NCBI RefSeq assembly: GCF_003148685.1
Contig: NZ_QGGR01000040.1
Location: 1 to 64,000, forward strand
Direction of reading: 5' to 3'
DNA from: Actinoplanes xinjiangensis
GTDB lineage: Bacteria > Actinomycetota > Actinomycetes > Mycobacteriales > Micromonosporaceae
DNA length: 64,000 bases
The translations under genes and the position numbers were made by a program. This document shows positions 31,469 through 38,847 of this stretch, piece by piece (position 1 is the first letter of the stretch; the number at the start of each line of letters is the position of its first letter). Under the pieces are notes generated by a model, which saw nothing but the letters and a program-made list of their open reading frames with translations, ran no database searches and was not told where the DNA came from.

Positions 31469-32458
31469 TCAGAAGGTGTGGTGGTAGAGGGAACAGCCAC
31501 GGCAGACTTCCGGCGGATCGTCGCCCGCCAGACGCCGCCGGAAGTCGCGGTACGCCGCACCTCGCCAGATCTCCGGGAAGCCGGCGTCGTTCAGGTCGCC
31601 GAGCGACACCCGGTCGTCGCCCATCACCATGCAGCACGGCTGGACCACGCCGGTGCTGGTGATGTAGGCGGCGTCCCACGGCCAGGTGCAGCCGCCACCG
31701 CCCTGATCGGTGAACCGGGGCAGGCGCAGCCGCACGTTCTCGCCGGCCGCCACCAGGCGGGCCTCGGCGAAGGCGGCCTCCGCCCGGGCCAGGTCGGCGG
31801 CGCCCCACAGCGCCTGGTCGGCGGTGAAGGCCCGGATCTCGTCGTATCGGCCGGCCGGGTCGGTGTCGTCGAAACTGTGTGACAGGTTCTGGACGCGCAG
31901 TTCGTCGACACCGATCCGGCCGAGCAGCCGGACGAGGTCGGGCAGCTCCGCCACGTTGTCGCGCATGGCCACGAAGACCACCCGGATCCAGGGGGTCGCG
32001 CTCTGGGCCGCCCGTTTCGCCTGGACGAGGCCGGCCAGGTTGGCGATCACGGTGTCGAAGTTCGCGCCGTCGCGGATCGCCTCATAGGCGCCCGCGCTCG
32101 CACCGTCGAGTGACACGTGCAGCCAGTCCACGCGGCTGGCGACCAGTTGCTCAGCTCGCCGCCGGTTCAGCAGCGTCGCGTTGGTGTTGAAGCCGACCCG
32201 GATACCGCGGCTCACCGCCGCCTCGATCATCTCCGGCAGATAGGGCGACAGCAGCGGCTCACCGAGGCCCTGGAGGGTGAGCTGCCGCAGCGGGACGTCC
32301 TCGACCAGGCGGTGATACAACTCCGGCGCCATCGCCCCGGCCAGCTTGTTGATTGGTGGGCGGTACCGGACCAGGCACATCGTGCACCGCAGGTTGCACG
32401 CTGAGGTGACCTCCACCTGGAGGTGGGCGGGTAGCGGCGGATCCAGATCAACCGACAT
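31469..32458 (-). CDS. Radical SAM/SPASM-like protein
   Basis: 329 residues. The radical SAM motif CNLRCTMC (Cys21, 25, 28) and a C-terminal Cys-rich SPASM-like region (CCMVMGD, CRGCSLYH) are present. The fold resembles peptide-maturing or MoaA-like enzymes. No precursor peptide is recognisable beside it, so the substrate is open. ATG at 32458 is chosen because a strong SigB-type promoter places transcription start next to it, so the mRNA is probably leaderless; the upstream in-frame GTG at 32485 lies inside that promoter. Confidence 0.85.
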   Translation of the reverse strand: MSVDLDPPLPAHLQVEVTSACNLRCTMCLVRYRPPINKLAGAMAPELYHRLVEDVPLRQLTLQGLGEPLLSPYLPEMIEAAVSRGIRVGFNTNATLLNRRRAEQLVASRVDWLHVSLDGASAGAYEAIRDGANFDTVIANLAGLVQAKRAAQSATPWIRVVFVAMRDNVAELPDLVRLLGRIGVDELRVQNLSHSFDDTDPAGRYDEIRAFTADQALWGAADLARAEAAFAEARLVAAGENVRLRLPRFTDQGGGGCTWPWDAAYITSTGVVQPCCMVMGDDRVSLGDLNDAGFPEIWRGAAYRDFRRRLAGDDPPEVCRGCSLYHHTF

Positions 32459-32467
32459 CCGGCCGGT

Positions 32468-32492
32468 ATGCCCGGCCGGAACCACCCGAAAC
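32468..32492 (-). promoter_or_regulatory. SigB/SigF-type promoter of the radical SAM gene
   Basis: On the minus strand GTTT (32492-32489), 15-base spacer, GGGCAT (32473-32468), nine bases before the ATG. Confidence 0.6.
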
Positions 32493-32513
32493 CGAATTCG
32501 AGGTACGAGAACT

Positions 32514-32867
32514 CTACTGTCGCGTGGCTCCGCCCGGCTGCACCGGTTCGGTGCCCGGTTCCCCGACGAGCCGGTCGTAGAGGTCGGTCACCTCCAGGAC
32601 GATCCGCACCACCGGGCCGGGGGCGTGCAACCGCAAGGTGATGCCGTTCGCGGCGGCCGCGCGCTGGGCCGCCACCAGCATGCCCAGACCCGAGGAGTCC
32701 AGGAACGTCACCGCACTCATCTCGAGGTCGAGCCGGGTGCAGTCGCGTCGGTCGATGACCTGCTGGACCACCTGGCGCAGCAGGCCCGCGTTCTCCAGGT
32801 CCAGTTCGCCCTCGGGCGCCAGAACGACCGTGTCGCCGTCCCGTTCGATCGTGCAGTCGAAAGCCAT
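32514..32867 (-). CDS. STAS-domain anti-sigma factor antagonist
   Basis: 117 residues, a complete STAS domain with GELDLENAGLLRQVV and the phosphorylatable serine in FLDSSGLGMLV (~55-65). In partner switching the dephosphorylated form captures an RsbW-like kinase and frees the sigma factor. ATG at 32867 has AGGAGG eight bases before it; an upstream GTG at 32873 is too close to that site. Its own promoter is SigB-type, giving a feedback loop. Confidence 0.93.
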   Translation of the reverse strand: MAFDCTIERDGDTVVLAPEGELDLENAGLLRQVVQQVIDRRDCTRLDLEMSAVTFLDSSGLGMLVAAQRAAAANGITLRLHAPGPVVRIVLEVTDLYDRLVGEPGTEPVQPGGATRQ

Positions 32868-32891
32868 CGACACCTCCTAGTCGGCGGGTGG

Positions 32892-32916
32892 CTACCCGCC
32901 CGGCGGGAACCCAAAC
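32892..32916 (-). promoter_or_regulatory. SigB/SigF-type promoter of the STAS gene
   Basis: On the minus strand GTTT (32916-32913), 15-base spacer, GGGTAG (32897-32892). Identical core to the promoter at 34112. Confidence 0.7.
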
Positions 32917-32947
32917 ACGCCGGTCGATCAAGAGGTGCGAACCGGGA

Positions 32948-33241
32948 TCAGGGCCGGGGCGCCGTACGGGTCCAGTTGCGTTCGCCGCGCCGGCTGGTGG
33001 CGGCCACGCACCGGGGACATATGTAGCCGATCCGGTCCTGCTCGGTGAGCACGTCGGACGCCCGGAAGTCGAACGGCACGTGCGGGAACCGCCGCAGACG
33101 CGTACGGCTCAACGCCAGACCGCAGAGTGTCTGGTTGGTGCCGGGCCGCCAGGCGTGGGCCTCCCCGCCCGGCTGCCGGACACCGTCCTCGGCGATCCAC
33201 TCACTCGATGCCGCGACGGAGGCGGCCGAACCACGTCTCAT
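32948..33241 (-). CDS. Small Cys-containing protein of unknown function
   Basis: 97 residues. HAWRPGTNQTLCGLALSRT in the middle and YICPRC near the C-terminus suggest a small zinc-binding protein (His, Cys, CxxC), of a type often seen as lone genes in actinobacteria. Not otherwise recognised. A GTGT-N15-GGGAAT box ends ten bases before the ATG, again implying leaderless, stress-type transcription. Confidence 0.6.
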   Translation of the reverse strand: MRRGSAASVAASSEWIAEDGVRQPGGEAHAWRPGTNQTLCGLALSRTRLRRFPHVPFDFRASDVLTEQDRIGYICPRCVAATSRRGERNWTRTAPRP

Positions 33242-33250
33242 GCCGCCGGT

Positions 33251-33275
33251 ATTCCCTTTCCACGGACCGGTACAC
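33251..33275 (-). promoter_or_regulatory. Probable SigB/SigF-type promoter, leaderless geometry
   Basis: On the minus strand GTGT (33275-33272), 15-base spacer, GGGAAT (33256-33251), nine bases between the box and the ATG at 33241. Confidence 0.45.
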
Positions 33276-33301
33276 GGGCCATTTCGGTACGCTCGCCGGG
33301 A

Positions 33302-34102
33302 CTATCGGGGGCTGACGGACGACAACTCCACGGTCTCGCCGCGGGTCATCGGCCGGACGCCGGTGAGCGACCGGTCCCGGCACTCGGCGAGGAAGTCACT
33401 GAGCGGCGACTTCATCACCCGGTAGTCGTCGTAGTGGATCGGCAGCGTCAGCCGGGGCCGGATCAGGCCGGTCAGGTCGGCCCCCTGCCGGCCGTCCATG
33501 GTCAGCAGCAGACCGAGCAACCGGGTGCCGCCGAGGTGGATGAGCATCGCGTCGATCTCGCCGCATCGCTGCCGGATCTCGGAGAGGAACGGGCGGTACA
33601 GCGTGTCGCCGGTGATGTAGAGCCGGAGCCTGCGCTCGCCGTCCACCTCCCATTCGATCAGCGAGCCCATCACGTCCGGCAGCAGGCGGTCGACGAACCC
33701 CGGACCGTGCCTGCCGGGCAGGGCGGTGACGCGCAGCAGCTGACCGTCGCGCCGCCACTCCCGGGCGTCCCAGGTCGGCAGGCCGGTGGCGGTGAAGTCA
33801 CGCCGACGCAGGCGCCGCTGCGCCTGGACGGTGGTGACGATCGGCAGGGTCGCGGGCAGCGCCCGGCGCGCGGCGCGATCGAAGTGGTCGGCGTGCAGGT
33901 GCGAGAGCAGGACCAAGTCGGGCGACGGCAACTGGTCGTAGGTCATCGCCGGATCGCGCAGCCGCCTGGTCCAGGCCCCGTAACCGAGATAGGCGCGGCT
34001 GCCGGCCGGCCCGAACGCGGGATCGGTGAGCAGGGTGAACGCGCCGACCCGGAGCAGGGTGGTCGCGTTACCGATGAAGGTGACGCTGGCGTCCGCTGTC
34101 AT
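33302..34102 (-). CDS. MBL-fold metallo-hydrolase (UlaG/RomA-like)
   Basis: 266 residues. Metallo-beta-lactamase fold with SHLHADHFD (~67-75), a later His (PGRHGPG), Asp in YITGDTLYRP and His in LPIHYDDY. The layout (VTFIGNATTLLRV start) is like UlaG/RomA or NAPE-PLD-type hydrolases, which cut phosphodiester or lactone bonds. Substrate unknown. Preceded by one of the best SigB-type promoters with nine bases to the ATG, so leaderless. Confidence 0.9.
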   Translation of the reverse strand: MTADASVTFIGNATTLLRVGAFTLLTDPAFGPAGSRAYLGYGAWTRRLRDPAMTYDQLPSPDLVLLSHLHADHFDRAARRALPATLPIVTTVQAQRRLRRRDFTATGLPTWDAREWRRDGQLLRVTALPGRHGPGFVDRLLPDVMGSLIEWEVDGERRLRLYITGDTLYRPFLSEIRQRCGEIDAMLIHLGGTRLLGLLLTMDGRQGADLTGLIRPRLTLPIHYDDYRVMKSPLSDFLAECRDRSLTGVRPMTRGETVELSSVSPR

Positions 34103-34111
34103 GCGCCGCGG

Positions 34112-34136
34112 CTACCCACGGTCGGGGCGGCCAAAC
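34112..34136 (-). promoter_or_regulatory. SigB/SigF-type promoter of the metallo-hydrolase gene
   Basis: On the minus strand GTTT (34136-34133), 15-base spacer, GGGTAG (34117-34112), nine bases before the ATG. Confidence 0.7.
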
Positions 34137-34161
34137 ACCGGCCCGGCGGCGCACGAGGCCG

Positions 34162-35412
34162 TCAGCCGGTGACACCGCCGAGCGGTTCCCGGTTGTCGGC
34201 CTCCGGCAACTCGGTGTCGGCGGCGGGCGGGGCCGGGTCACGCCATTGGGCGATCAGTACGGTGGCGTCGTCCTGGAGGCGGTCGTCCTGGTGGTCGAGG
34301 ATCGCGTGGACGAGCCGGCGGGTGGTCTCCGGCAGCGGCAGCCGGTCGGCGATGGCTCTGACGGCGAAATCGACGAGCCGGTCGATGCCGAAGTAGTCGC
34401 CGGTGACCGACCGGGCCTCGGTGACCCCGTCGGTGTAGAGCAGCACGTGGTCGCCGGGTTCGAGGCGCTCCTCCACCACGACCGGCGGCCGGTCGCGGCC
34501 GAGGGAGACCGGCAGGGCGGTCGGCGTGGGCAGCACCTTCACGGCTCTCCCCTGCCGGATGATGATGCCGCTGGGGTGCCCGGCCGAGATCACCTTCAGC
34601 AGCCCGGTGCGCTGGTCCAGTTCGGCGAGAACGGCGGTGATCAGGCCGCGCCGGTCGTGCTCGCGTACCGCCTGGTCGATGTGCCGGTAGGTGCCGGCCA
34701 GATCGGTGCCCGCCCGCCGTGCGCCGCGATAGGCGCCGAGCGCGAGCGAGGCCAGCATGACCGCCCGCATGCCGCCCGCCGACCCGTGACCGACGGCGTC
34801 GAACAACGCCATGTGGGCGATGTCGCCGTTGACGGCGTAGTCGAACGCGTCACCGCCGACGTCGTAACACGGCTCCAGCACCCCGCTGATCACCAGATGG
34901 CCGGTGGAGAACGTCAGAGGCGGCAGTTGAGCGCGCAGCACCTCCGCGGCCAGGAGCATCGGCTTACGGCGGCGCAGCCGCTCGATGGTGTCGCTGTACA
35001 GACTGCGGGTCACCATCAACTCGGCCAGCAGCGCCGACACGGTCGCGCAGTCCTCCACCATGTCGTCGCCCACCGGGCCGGCCAGGACGACTTCCAGCAC
35101 ACCGAGGCGTTCGGCGCCGTTGACCAGCGGCAACCAGAGTCGCACCCCGTCGGCTTCGGCGGCACTCGTGCAGGGCTCGAGCGTGGTGAACGCCCGCCCG
35201 GCCAGCGTTCCGTCGACCATGAACGGTTCGCGGGGCGGCGCGTCGCCGGCCACCAGCGGCAGCAGCCAGCGCTGCTGAAGGTCCACCACGTAGGCGATCA
35301 TCGCGGTGGCCCCGACCATCGGCGCCGCGTGCATCGCCATCTGCGGCAGGTCGTCCGGCCGGGCATGGTGCGACTGCCGCAGAAGCCGGCGCAACGCCTC
35401 GATACCACCCAT
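34162..35412 (-). CDS. SpoIIE/RsbU-type PP2C phosphatase with N-terminal GAF-like domain
   Basis: 416 residues. GAF-like domain ~15-150 (MVGATAMIAYVVDLQQRW, LWLPLVNGAERLGVLEVV). PP2C/SpoIIE domain ~180-395 with metal-binding DVGGDAFDYA and FDAVGHGSAGG, and LYTDGVTEAR. Expected to dephosphorylate a STAS antagonist such as that at 32514 and so switch on a SigB/F sigma factor. ATG at 35412 has GAGGAGGG six bases before it. Confidence 0.92.
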   Translation of the reverse strand: MGGIEALRRLLRQSHHARPDDLPQMAMHAAPMVGATAMIAYVVDLQQRWLLPLVAGDAPPREPFMVDGTLAGRAFTTLEPCTSAAEADGVRLWLPLVNGAERLGVLEVVLAGPVGDDMVEDCATVSALLAELMVTRSLYSDTIERLRRRKPMLLAAEVLRAQLPPLTFSTGHLVISGVLEPCYDVGGDAFDYAVNGDIAHMALFDAVGHGSAGGMRAVMLASLALGAYRGARRAGTDLAGTYRHIDQAVREHDRRGLITAVLAELDQRTGLLKVISAGHPSGIIIRQGRAVKVLPTPTALPVSLGRDRPPVVVEERLEPGDHVLLYTDGVTEARSVTGDYFGIDRLVDFAVRAIADRLPLPETTRRLVHAILDHQDDRLQDDATVLIAQWRDPAPPAADTELPEADNREPLGGVTG

Positions 35413-35559
35413 ACGGCGCCCTCCTCGTATTCCTGCGCCTGAGAGAGTCTGCCGTATCCGATCCGCCGCCGCCGAGGCAGCCGCCGGAGGGACGATTCGG
35501 TCAAGCCTGCACACTCGCCGGGACGCGTGGGCGCGTAGTGTCGGGGTGAGCGCTGTGCT

Positions 35560-35589
35560 GTCCGGTGTGACCTCGATGTGACACCGGAC
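35560..35589. promoter_or_regulatory. Inverted repeat between divergent genes
   Basis: GTCCGGTGT / ACACCGGAC, 9-bp arms around 12 bases, between the phosphatase gene and the divergent GAF-ANTAR gene. It looks like an operator; it is too far from any stop to be a terminator of a known gene. Confidence 0.45.
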
Positions 35590-35641
35590 GAAGACCCGGG
35601 ACCCGTAGTGACGCTACCGAGGCAAGCCGGAGGTCGAGGCC

Positions 35642-35707
35642 ATGACGGGCACCCTGGACAGCGCGATGACGGACCCCGCCGGTGACGGTCGTGCCCTCCG
35701 TGTCTAG
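35642..35707 (+). CDS. 21-residue upstream ORF overlapping the GAF-ANTAR start
   Basis: ATG at 35642 has a consensus GGAGG eight bases upstream (35629-35633); the GAF-ANTAR gene itself has none. The ORF ends at 35707, overlapping the possible GTG starts (35682, 35691, 35700) of that gene, so it may couple translation. No product function is implied; alternatively it is the true N-terminus after a sequencing frameshift. Confidence 0.35.
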   Translation: MTGTLDSAMTDPAGDGRALRV

Positions 35708-36410
35708 TGCCGCGCACCGCACCCGGGTGGCGCAGCTCGTGGCGGCCCACGGACCGGACGTCGGCAGGTTGTGTGATGCCTGCGTGGCCGGACTGCCCGG
35801 GGTGGGCGGGGCGGGCCTGGCGGTGATGACCTCGTTGCCGGCACAGCATGTCCGCTACGCCAGCGACCCGGTCAGCGCCCAGGTCGAGGAGCTGCAGGTG
35901 GTGCTCGGACAGGGTCCCTGCGTGGAGGCCTTCGCACAGGGCACGCCGGTGCTGGCCACCGACCTGACCGACGGTCACTGGCTGAGCCGGTGGCCGGCGT
36001 TCGCACCGGCCGCGCTCGGGGCCGGGGCGCGGGCCCTGTTCGCGCTGCCCCTGCACGCCGGGACGGCACGCCTGGGAGTGATCGACCTCTATCGGGACGG
36101 GCCGGGCACCCTGGCCGGTGAGGATCTGGCGGAGGCGCTGGCGTTCGCCGACGCGGCGACGCAACTTCTGCTCGCCGAGCAGCTGCCCGGCGGCAGCCTG
36201 CCCGGCAGCGGGCGACTGTTCTCCCACCGGGCCGTGGTGCACCAGGCCACCGGCATGGTCAGCGCGCAGCTCGGTGTGCCGATGGACGAGGCGTTCCTGC
36301 GATTGCGGGCCCACGCGTACGCGACGGAACGCCACCTGGACGACGTTGCCGGCGATGTGGTGGCCCGCCGGTTCCGATTCGACGAAACGGATGACGATGC
36401 GAGTTGGTGA
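35682..36410 (+). CDS. GAF and ANTAR-like regulator
   Basis: About 236-242 residues depending on start. GAF domain ~15-160 (GLAVMTSLPAQHVRYASDPV, VLGQGPCVEAFAQGTPVLATD) and a C-terminal ANTAR (SHRAVVHQATGMVSAQLGV, MDEAFLRLRAHAYATERHL). GTG codons at 35682, 35691 and 35700 are candidate starts, none with its own ribosome site; translation may depend on the 21-codon upstream ORF. Its end overlaps the next gene, which has related domains. Confidence 0.82.
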   Translation: MTVVPSVSSAAHRTRVAQLVAAHGPDVGRLCDACVAGLPGVGGAGLAVMTSLPAQHVRYASDPVSAQVEELQVVLGQGPCVEAFAQGTPVLATDLTDGHWLSRWPAFAPAALGAGARALFALPLHAGTARLGVIDLYRDGPGTLAGEDLAEALAFADAATQLLLAEQLPGGSLPGSGRLFSHRAVVHQATGMVSAQLGVPMDEAFLRLRAHAYATERHLDDVAGDVVARRFRFDETDDDASW

Positions 36411-37578
36411 CGACCACGACCGGGGCACGACGTTGGACACGGCACCCGGGCAGGCGGTGGCGCAGACCCTCATGGACCTGTCGGACCTTCTGATCGCCGA
36501 CTACGACGTCATGGACTTCCTGCACCTGCTGACCCAGCGGTGCGTCGAACTGCTGCCCGGAGTGCGTGCGGCCGGCATCACCGTCACCGATCAGCGTGGC
36601 GGCCTGCGCGTGATGGCGGCCTCGTCCGAGCCGGCACACCTGCTCGAACTGTTCGAGACGGAGACCGAGGAGGGACCCTGCATCGCCTGCTACGTCCGGG
36701 GCACACCGGTCACCGACCCGGACCTCGACGAACGCGATCCTCGCTGGCCGCGGTTCGCCGCCCGGGCCCGGCGCGACGGGTTCCGCGCGGCCCACGCCCT
36801 ACCGGTACGGCTGCGCGATGAGGTCATCGGCGTGCTCCATCTGCTCTCCGCCCGGCCGGGACCGCTCGACGACGCCACCGCCAGGACCGCACGAGCCCTC
36901 GCCAACACCGCCACCCTCGGGTTGCTGCAGCACCGGGCCGTCGAGTACCGGCAGATCCTCGCCGAGCAACTGCAACACGCCGTGACCAGCCGCGTCCTGA
37001 TCGAACGCGCCAAGGGCGTCATCGCCGAACACCTCGATCTGGGCATGGCCGCCGCCTTCGACGAACTGCGCCGCTTCGCCCGGCAGGCCGGCCACCGGCT
37101 CGTCGACGTCGCCGAAGCCGTCGACGCCGGCGATTTCGACGGCCCGCAGGGCACCGACCGGCGCCGGCTGCGGGTCCTGATCGTCCAGCGTTTCTCCTTC
37201 GACACACTCGGGCTGCTCCGCGACGGCATCTCGGCCGCGGTCCAGCGGCGCGGCCTTCGCGCGGAACAGGTGTACGAGTTCGTCCTGGCCGTGCACGAAG
37301 CAGCCACCAACGCGGTGGTCCACGGTGGCGGTGACGGCCGACTGCTGCTGTGGCTGGCCGGCAAAGACCTCTACGCCGAGATCAGCGACCACGGCACCGG
37401 CTTCGACGAGGACCACGGCGGCGTACCGGCCCGCCCCAGCCCGGAGGCGCGCGGCGGCCGGGGACTCTGGCTGATCCGGCAGGTCTGCGCCGGGCTGCAC
37501 ATCCACACCGGCGCGACCGGAACCCGCCTGCTGCTGCGTTACCCGCTCGACTCGCCTCTCGCCACGGGCCGGCAGTGA
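36391..37578 (+). CDS. GAF-ANTAR-HATPase fusion regulator
   Basis: 395 residues. GAF ~35-175 (GITVTDQRGGLRVMAASS, EEGPCIACYVRGTPVTD), ANTAR ~190-250 (HAVTSRVLIERAKGVIAEHL, MAAAFDELRRFARQAGHRL), then an RsbW-like kinase domain ~265-390 with N-box HEAATNAVVHGGG and G-boxes SDHGTGFD and GGRGLWLIRQVC. It combines an RNA-binding output with an anti-sigma-type ATPase. ATG at 36391 (or 36397) overlaps the preceding gene by ~20 bp. Possible direct link between partner switching and antitermination. Confidence 0.85.
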   Translation: MTMRVGDDHDRGTTLDTAPGQAVAQTLMDLSDLLIADYDVMDFLHLLTQRCVELLPGVRAAGITVTDQRGGLRVMAASSEPAHLLELFETETEEGPCIACYVRGTPVTDPDLDERDPRWPRFAARARRDGFRAAHALPVRLRDEVIGVLHLLSARPGPLDDATARTARALANTATLGLLQHRAVEYRQILAEQLQHAVTSRVLIERAKGVIAEHLDLGMAAAFDELRRFARQAGHRLVDVAEAVDAGDFDGPQGTDRRRLRVLIVQRFSFDTLGLLRDGISAAVQRRGLRAEQVYEFVLAVHEAATNAVVHGGGDGRLLLWLAGKDLYAEISDHGTGFDEDHGGVPARPSPEARGGRGLWLIRQVCAGLHIHTGATGTRLLLRYPLDSPLATGRQ

Positions 37579-37595
37579 TCTAGACACCCGCCCCG

Positions 37596-37952
37596 GTGCC
37601 CGTCACCGGCCCCGACTTCCTCTCGCTCCAGGTCCGCGTCCCAGGCGTTCTACGAGCAGTACCTCGGCCTGGTCCGCTCGCCGGCGGGCCGCCGCACGCC
37701 GTCGTCTTCCCGACGACGCCGATCGCGTTCGCGCTCCGCGACATCGTTCCCGGCACCGATCTGGCATCCGTCGCTCAACCCGGCATCGGGGCGGCGAGTC
37801 GGCTCCACGCCACCGACGTCCAGGACATCCACGACGCCCTGGTCACCGACGGCCACCCCATCGTCGCCGCACCGATCGACGGCCCCTTCGGCCGGACGTT
37901 CACCTTCGCCGACCCCGACGGCTACCGGATCACTCTCCACGACCGCAGTTGA
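37596..37952 (+). CDS. VOC/glyoxalase-like gene with compensated frameshifts (possible pseudogene)
   Basis: The 118-codon frame starts with PDFLSLQVR and ends with GPFGRTFTFADPDGYRITLH, both typical of a VOC protein. Between them (about 37636-37690) the family sequence ASQAFYEQYLGLVRSPAG lies in another frame; the shift reverts and the original frame resumes at PPHAVVFPTTPIAFALRD. A few codons after QVR are missing. So one deletion and one compensating shift scrambled ~18 residues. No ribosome binding site precedes the GTG at 37596. Either decaying or a sequencing artefact. Confidence 0.6.
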   Translation: MPVTGPDFLSLQVRVPGVLRAVPRPGPLAGGPPHAVVFPTTPIAFALRDIVPGTDLASVAQPGIGAASRLHATDVQDIHDALVTDGHPIVAAPIDGPFGRTFTFADPDGYRITLHDRS

Positions 37953-38059
37953 CACGCCCGGAGGGAACGCACGGAAGTACACCGAGCCAAGACGTGCCGC
38001 CCTACGCCGCAACCGCGTGCGCCAGCGGCGAGACGGGCGGAACCGTCGCCGGGACGACT

Positions 38060-38330
38060 CTCACCCGAGCTGTGACCGGGCTAACACAGAATTGCGATCT
38101 CCACTTAAAGGACGAAAAGGAAAATTTAGTCCTGGCCCACGGTCACGAAAATCCGCATTCAACGCCCCGGATCGCGTTCGCGGTGCAGGAGCCATCACAT
38201 TGAGCAGCACAAATAACTCACCGTGACTGTCAACTCGAGAATGACAATGTCGTATCGCGAGTGGTACTGTGTTTTGCTTTTGGCGAATTTGCTGCGCGGT
38301 GCTTGCCCTATTAGCGTGGACTCCGACGTG
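38060..38330. other. AT-richer non-coding patch
   Basis: Clearly lower GC than its surroundings, with runs such as GGAAAATTTAGTCC and GTGTTTTGCTTTTGGC. The 478 bp between 37953 and 38430 holds no convincing gene besides the promoter and stem-loop listed separately. Base composition suggests foreign origin. Confidence 0.5.
38289..38317 (+). promoter_or_regulatory. Candidate promoter of the micro-gene pair
   Basis: TTGCTG (38289-38294), 17-base spacer, TAGCGT (38312-38317), a housekeeping-type match. It would give a leader of about 105 bases containing the stem-loop at 38352. Confidence 0.45.
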
Positions 38331-38351
38331 CAGGGCTCTATCAAAAGAGTA

Positions 38352-38375
38352 AGCCCCCGGTTGCCTCCGGGGGCT
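38352..38375 (+). terminator. Stem-loop in the micro-gene leader (terminator/attenuator-like)
   Basis: AGCCCCCGG / CCGGGGGCT, 9-bp stem with 6-base loop, between the promoter and the first micro-gene. No U-run follows. Confidence 0.5.
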
Positions 38376-38430
38376 CTACCAGCACGTCGTCGCCTGCTGC
38401 CCATCGCGTAATAAGCAAGGAGGTAACACC

Positions 38431-38523
38431 GTGCCTTCGTTTGGACCCTACACCGTGTCGACCATTTTCGGCACCTGGGGCACTCGGCAGGTGCTCGTCA
38501 TCAGCGCGGCGGAAAGCGCGTGA
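38431..38523 (+). CDS. 30-residue micro-protein
   Basis: GTG start preceded by a perfect AAGGAGGT (38417-38424), the strongest ribosome site in the area. The product (MPSFGPYTVST, then IFGTWGTRQVLVISAAESA) is short and weakly hydrophobic. Its stop overlaps the next start by four bases (GTGA), indicating translational coupling. No homologue recognised; such coupled small genes are common on actinomycete integrative plasmids and phages (inference). Confidence 0.5.
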   Translation: MPSFGPYTVSTIFGTWGTRQVLVISAAESA

Positions 38524-38696
38524 CAGCCACGGTCGCGTTCATCGTCTTCTTCGTCGGCGCGCTTTTGATCGCGGCCGTCACGGGGCTGCTGGCTTCGCGA
38601 CTCCGTTCGTCGGCAATCGGCATTGTGTGCATGACCGCCGGCGCGTTCGTCACCACGCTCACGCTGAGCATGACCTCCTACCAGTTCCTCCACTGA
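38520..38696 (+). CDS. 58-residue two-helix membrane protein
   Basis: Two membrane helices (VAFIVFFVGALLIAAVTGLL and IGIVCMTAGAFVTTLTLS) joined by a short basic turn (RLRSS). GTG start overlaps the stop of the 30-residue gene. Resembles small spread/holin-like membrane proteins of mobile elements in size and shape only. No transfer, integrase or phage structural gene is adjacent. Confidence 0.55.
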   Translation: MTATVAFIVFFVGALLIAAVTGLLASRLRSSAIGIVCMTAGAFVTTLTLSMTSYQFLH

Positions 38697-38847
38697 CCCT
38701 CCCACAGGGTGGCGAGGCGGATCGGCGGGCTCAGCGAATCCGTCGATCCGTTTCTCGCCTGGCCGTTACACCCTCGATCCTTCCAAGGACCGGCGGACCA
38801 TCGAATACCGGCCCGGGGTCATCGGCCGTCGGCCCGGCCGCGGAGGG

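Noticed and set aside
38223..38411. 62-codon frame in the AT-rich patch
   Set aside because: No ribosome binding site, crosses the promoter and stem-loop of the following micro-genes, and has no recognisable protein features.
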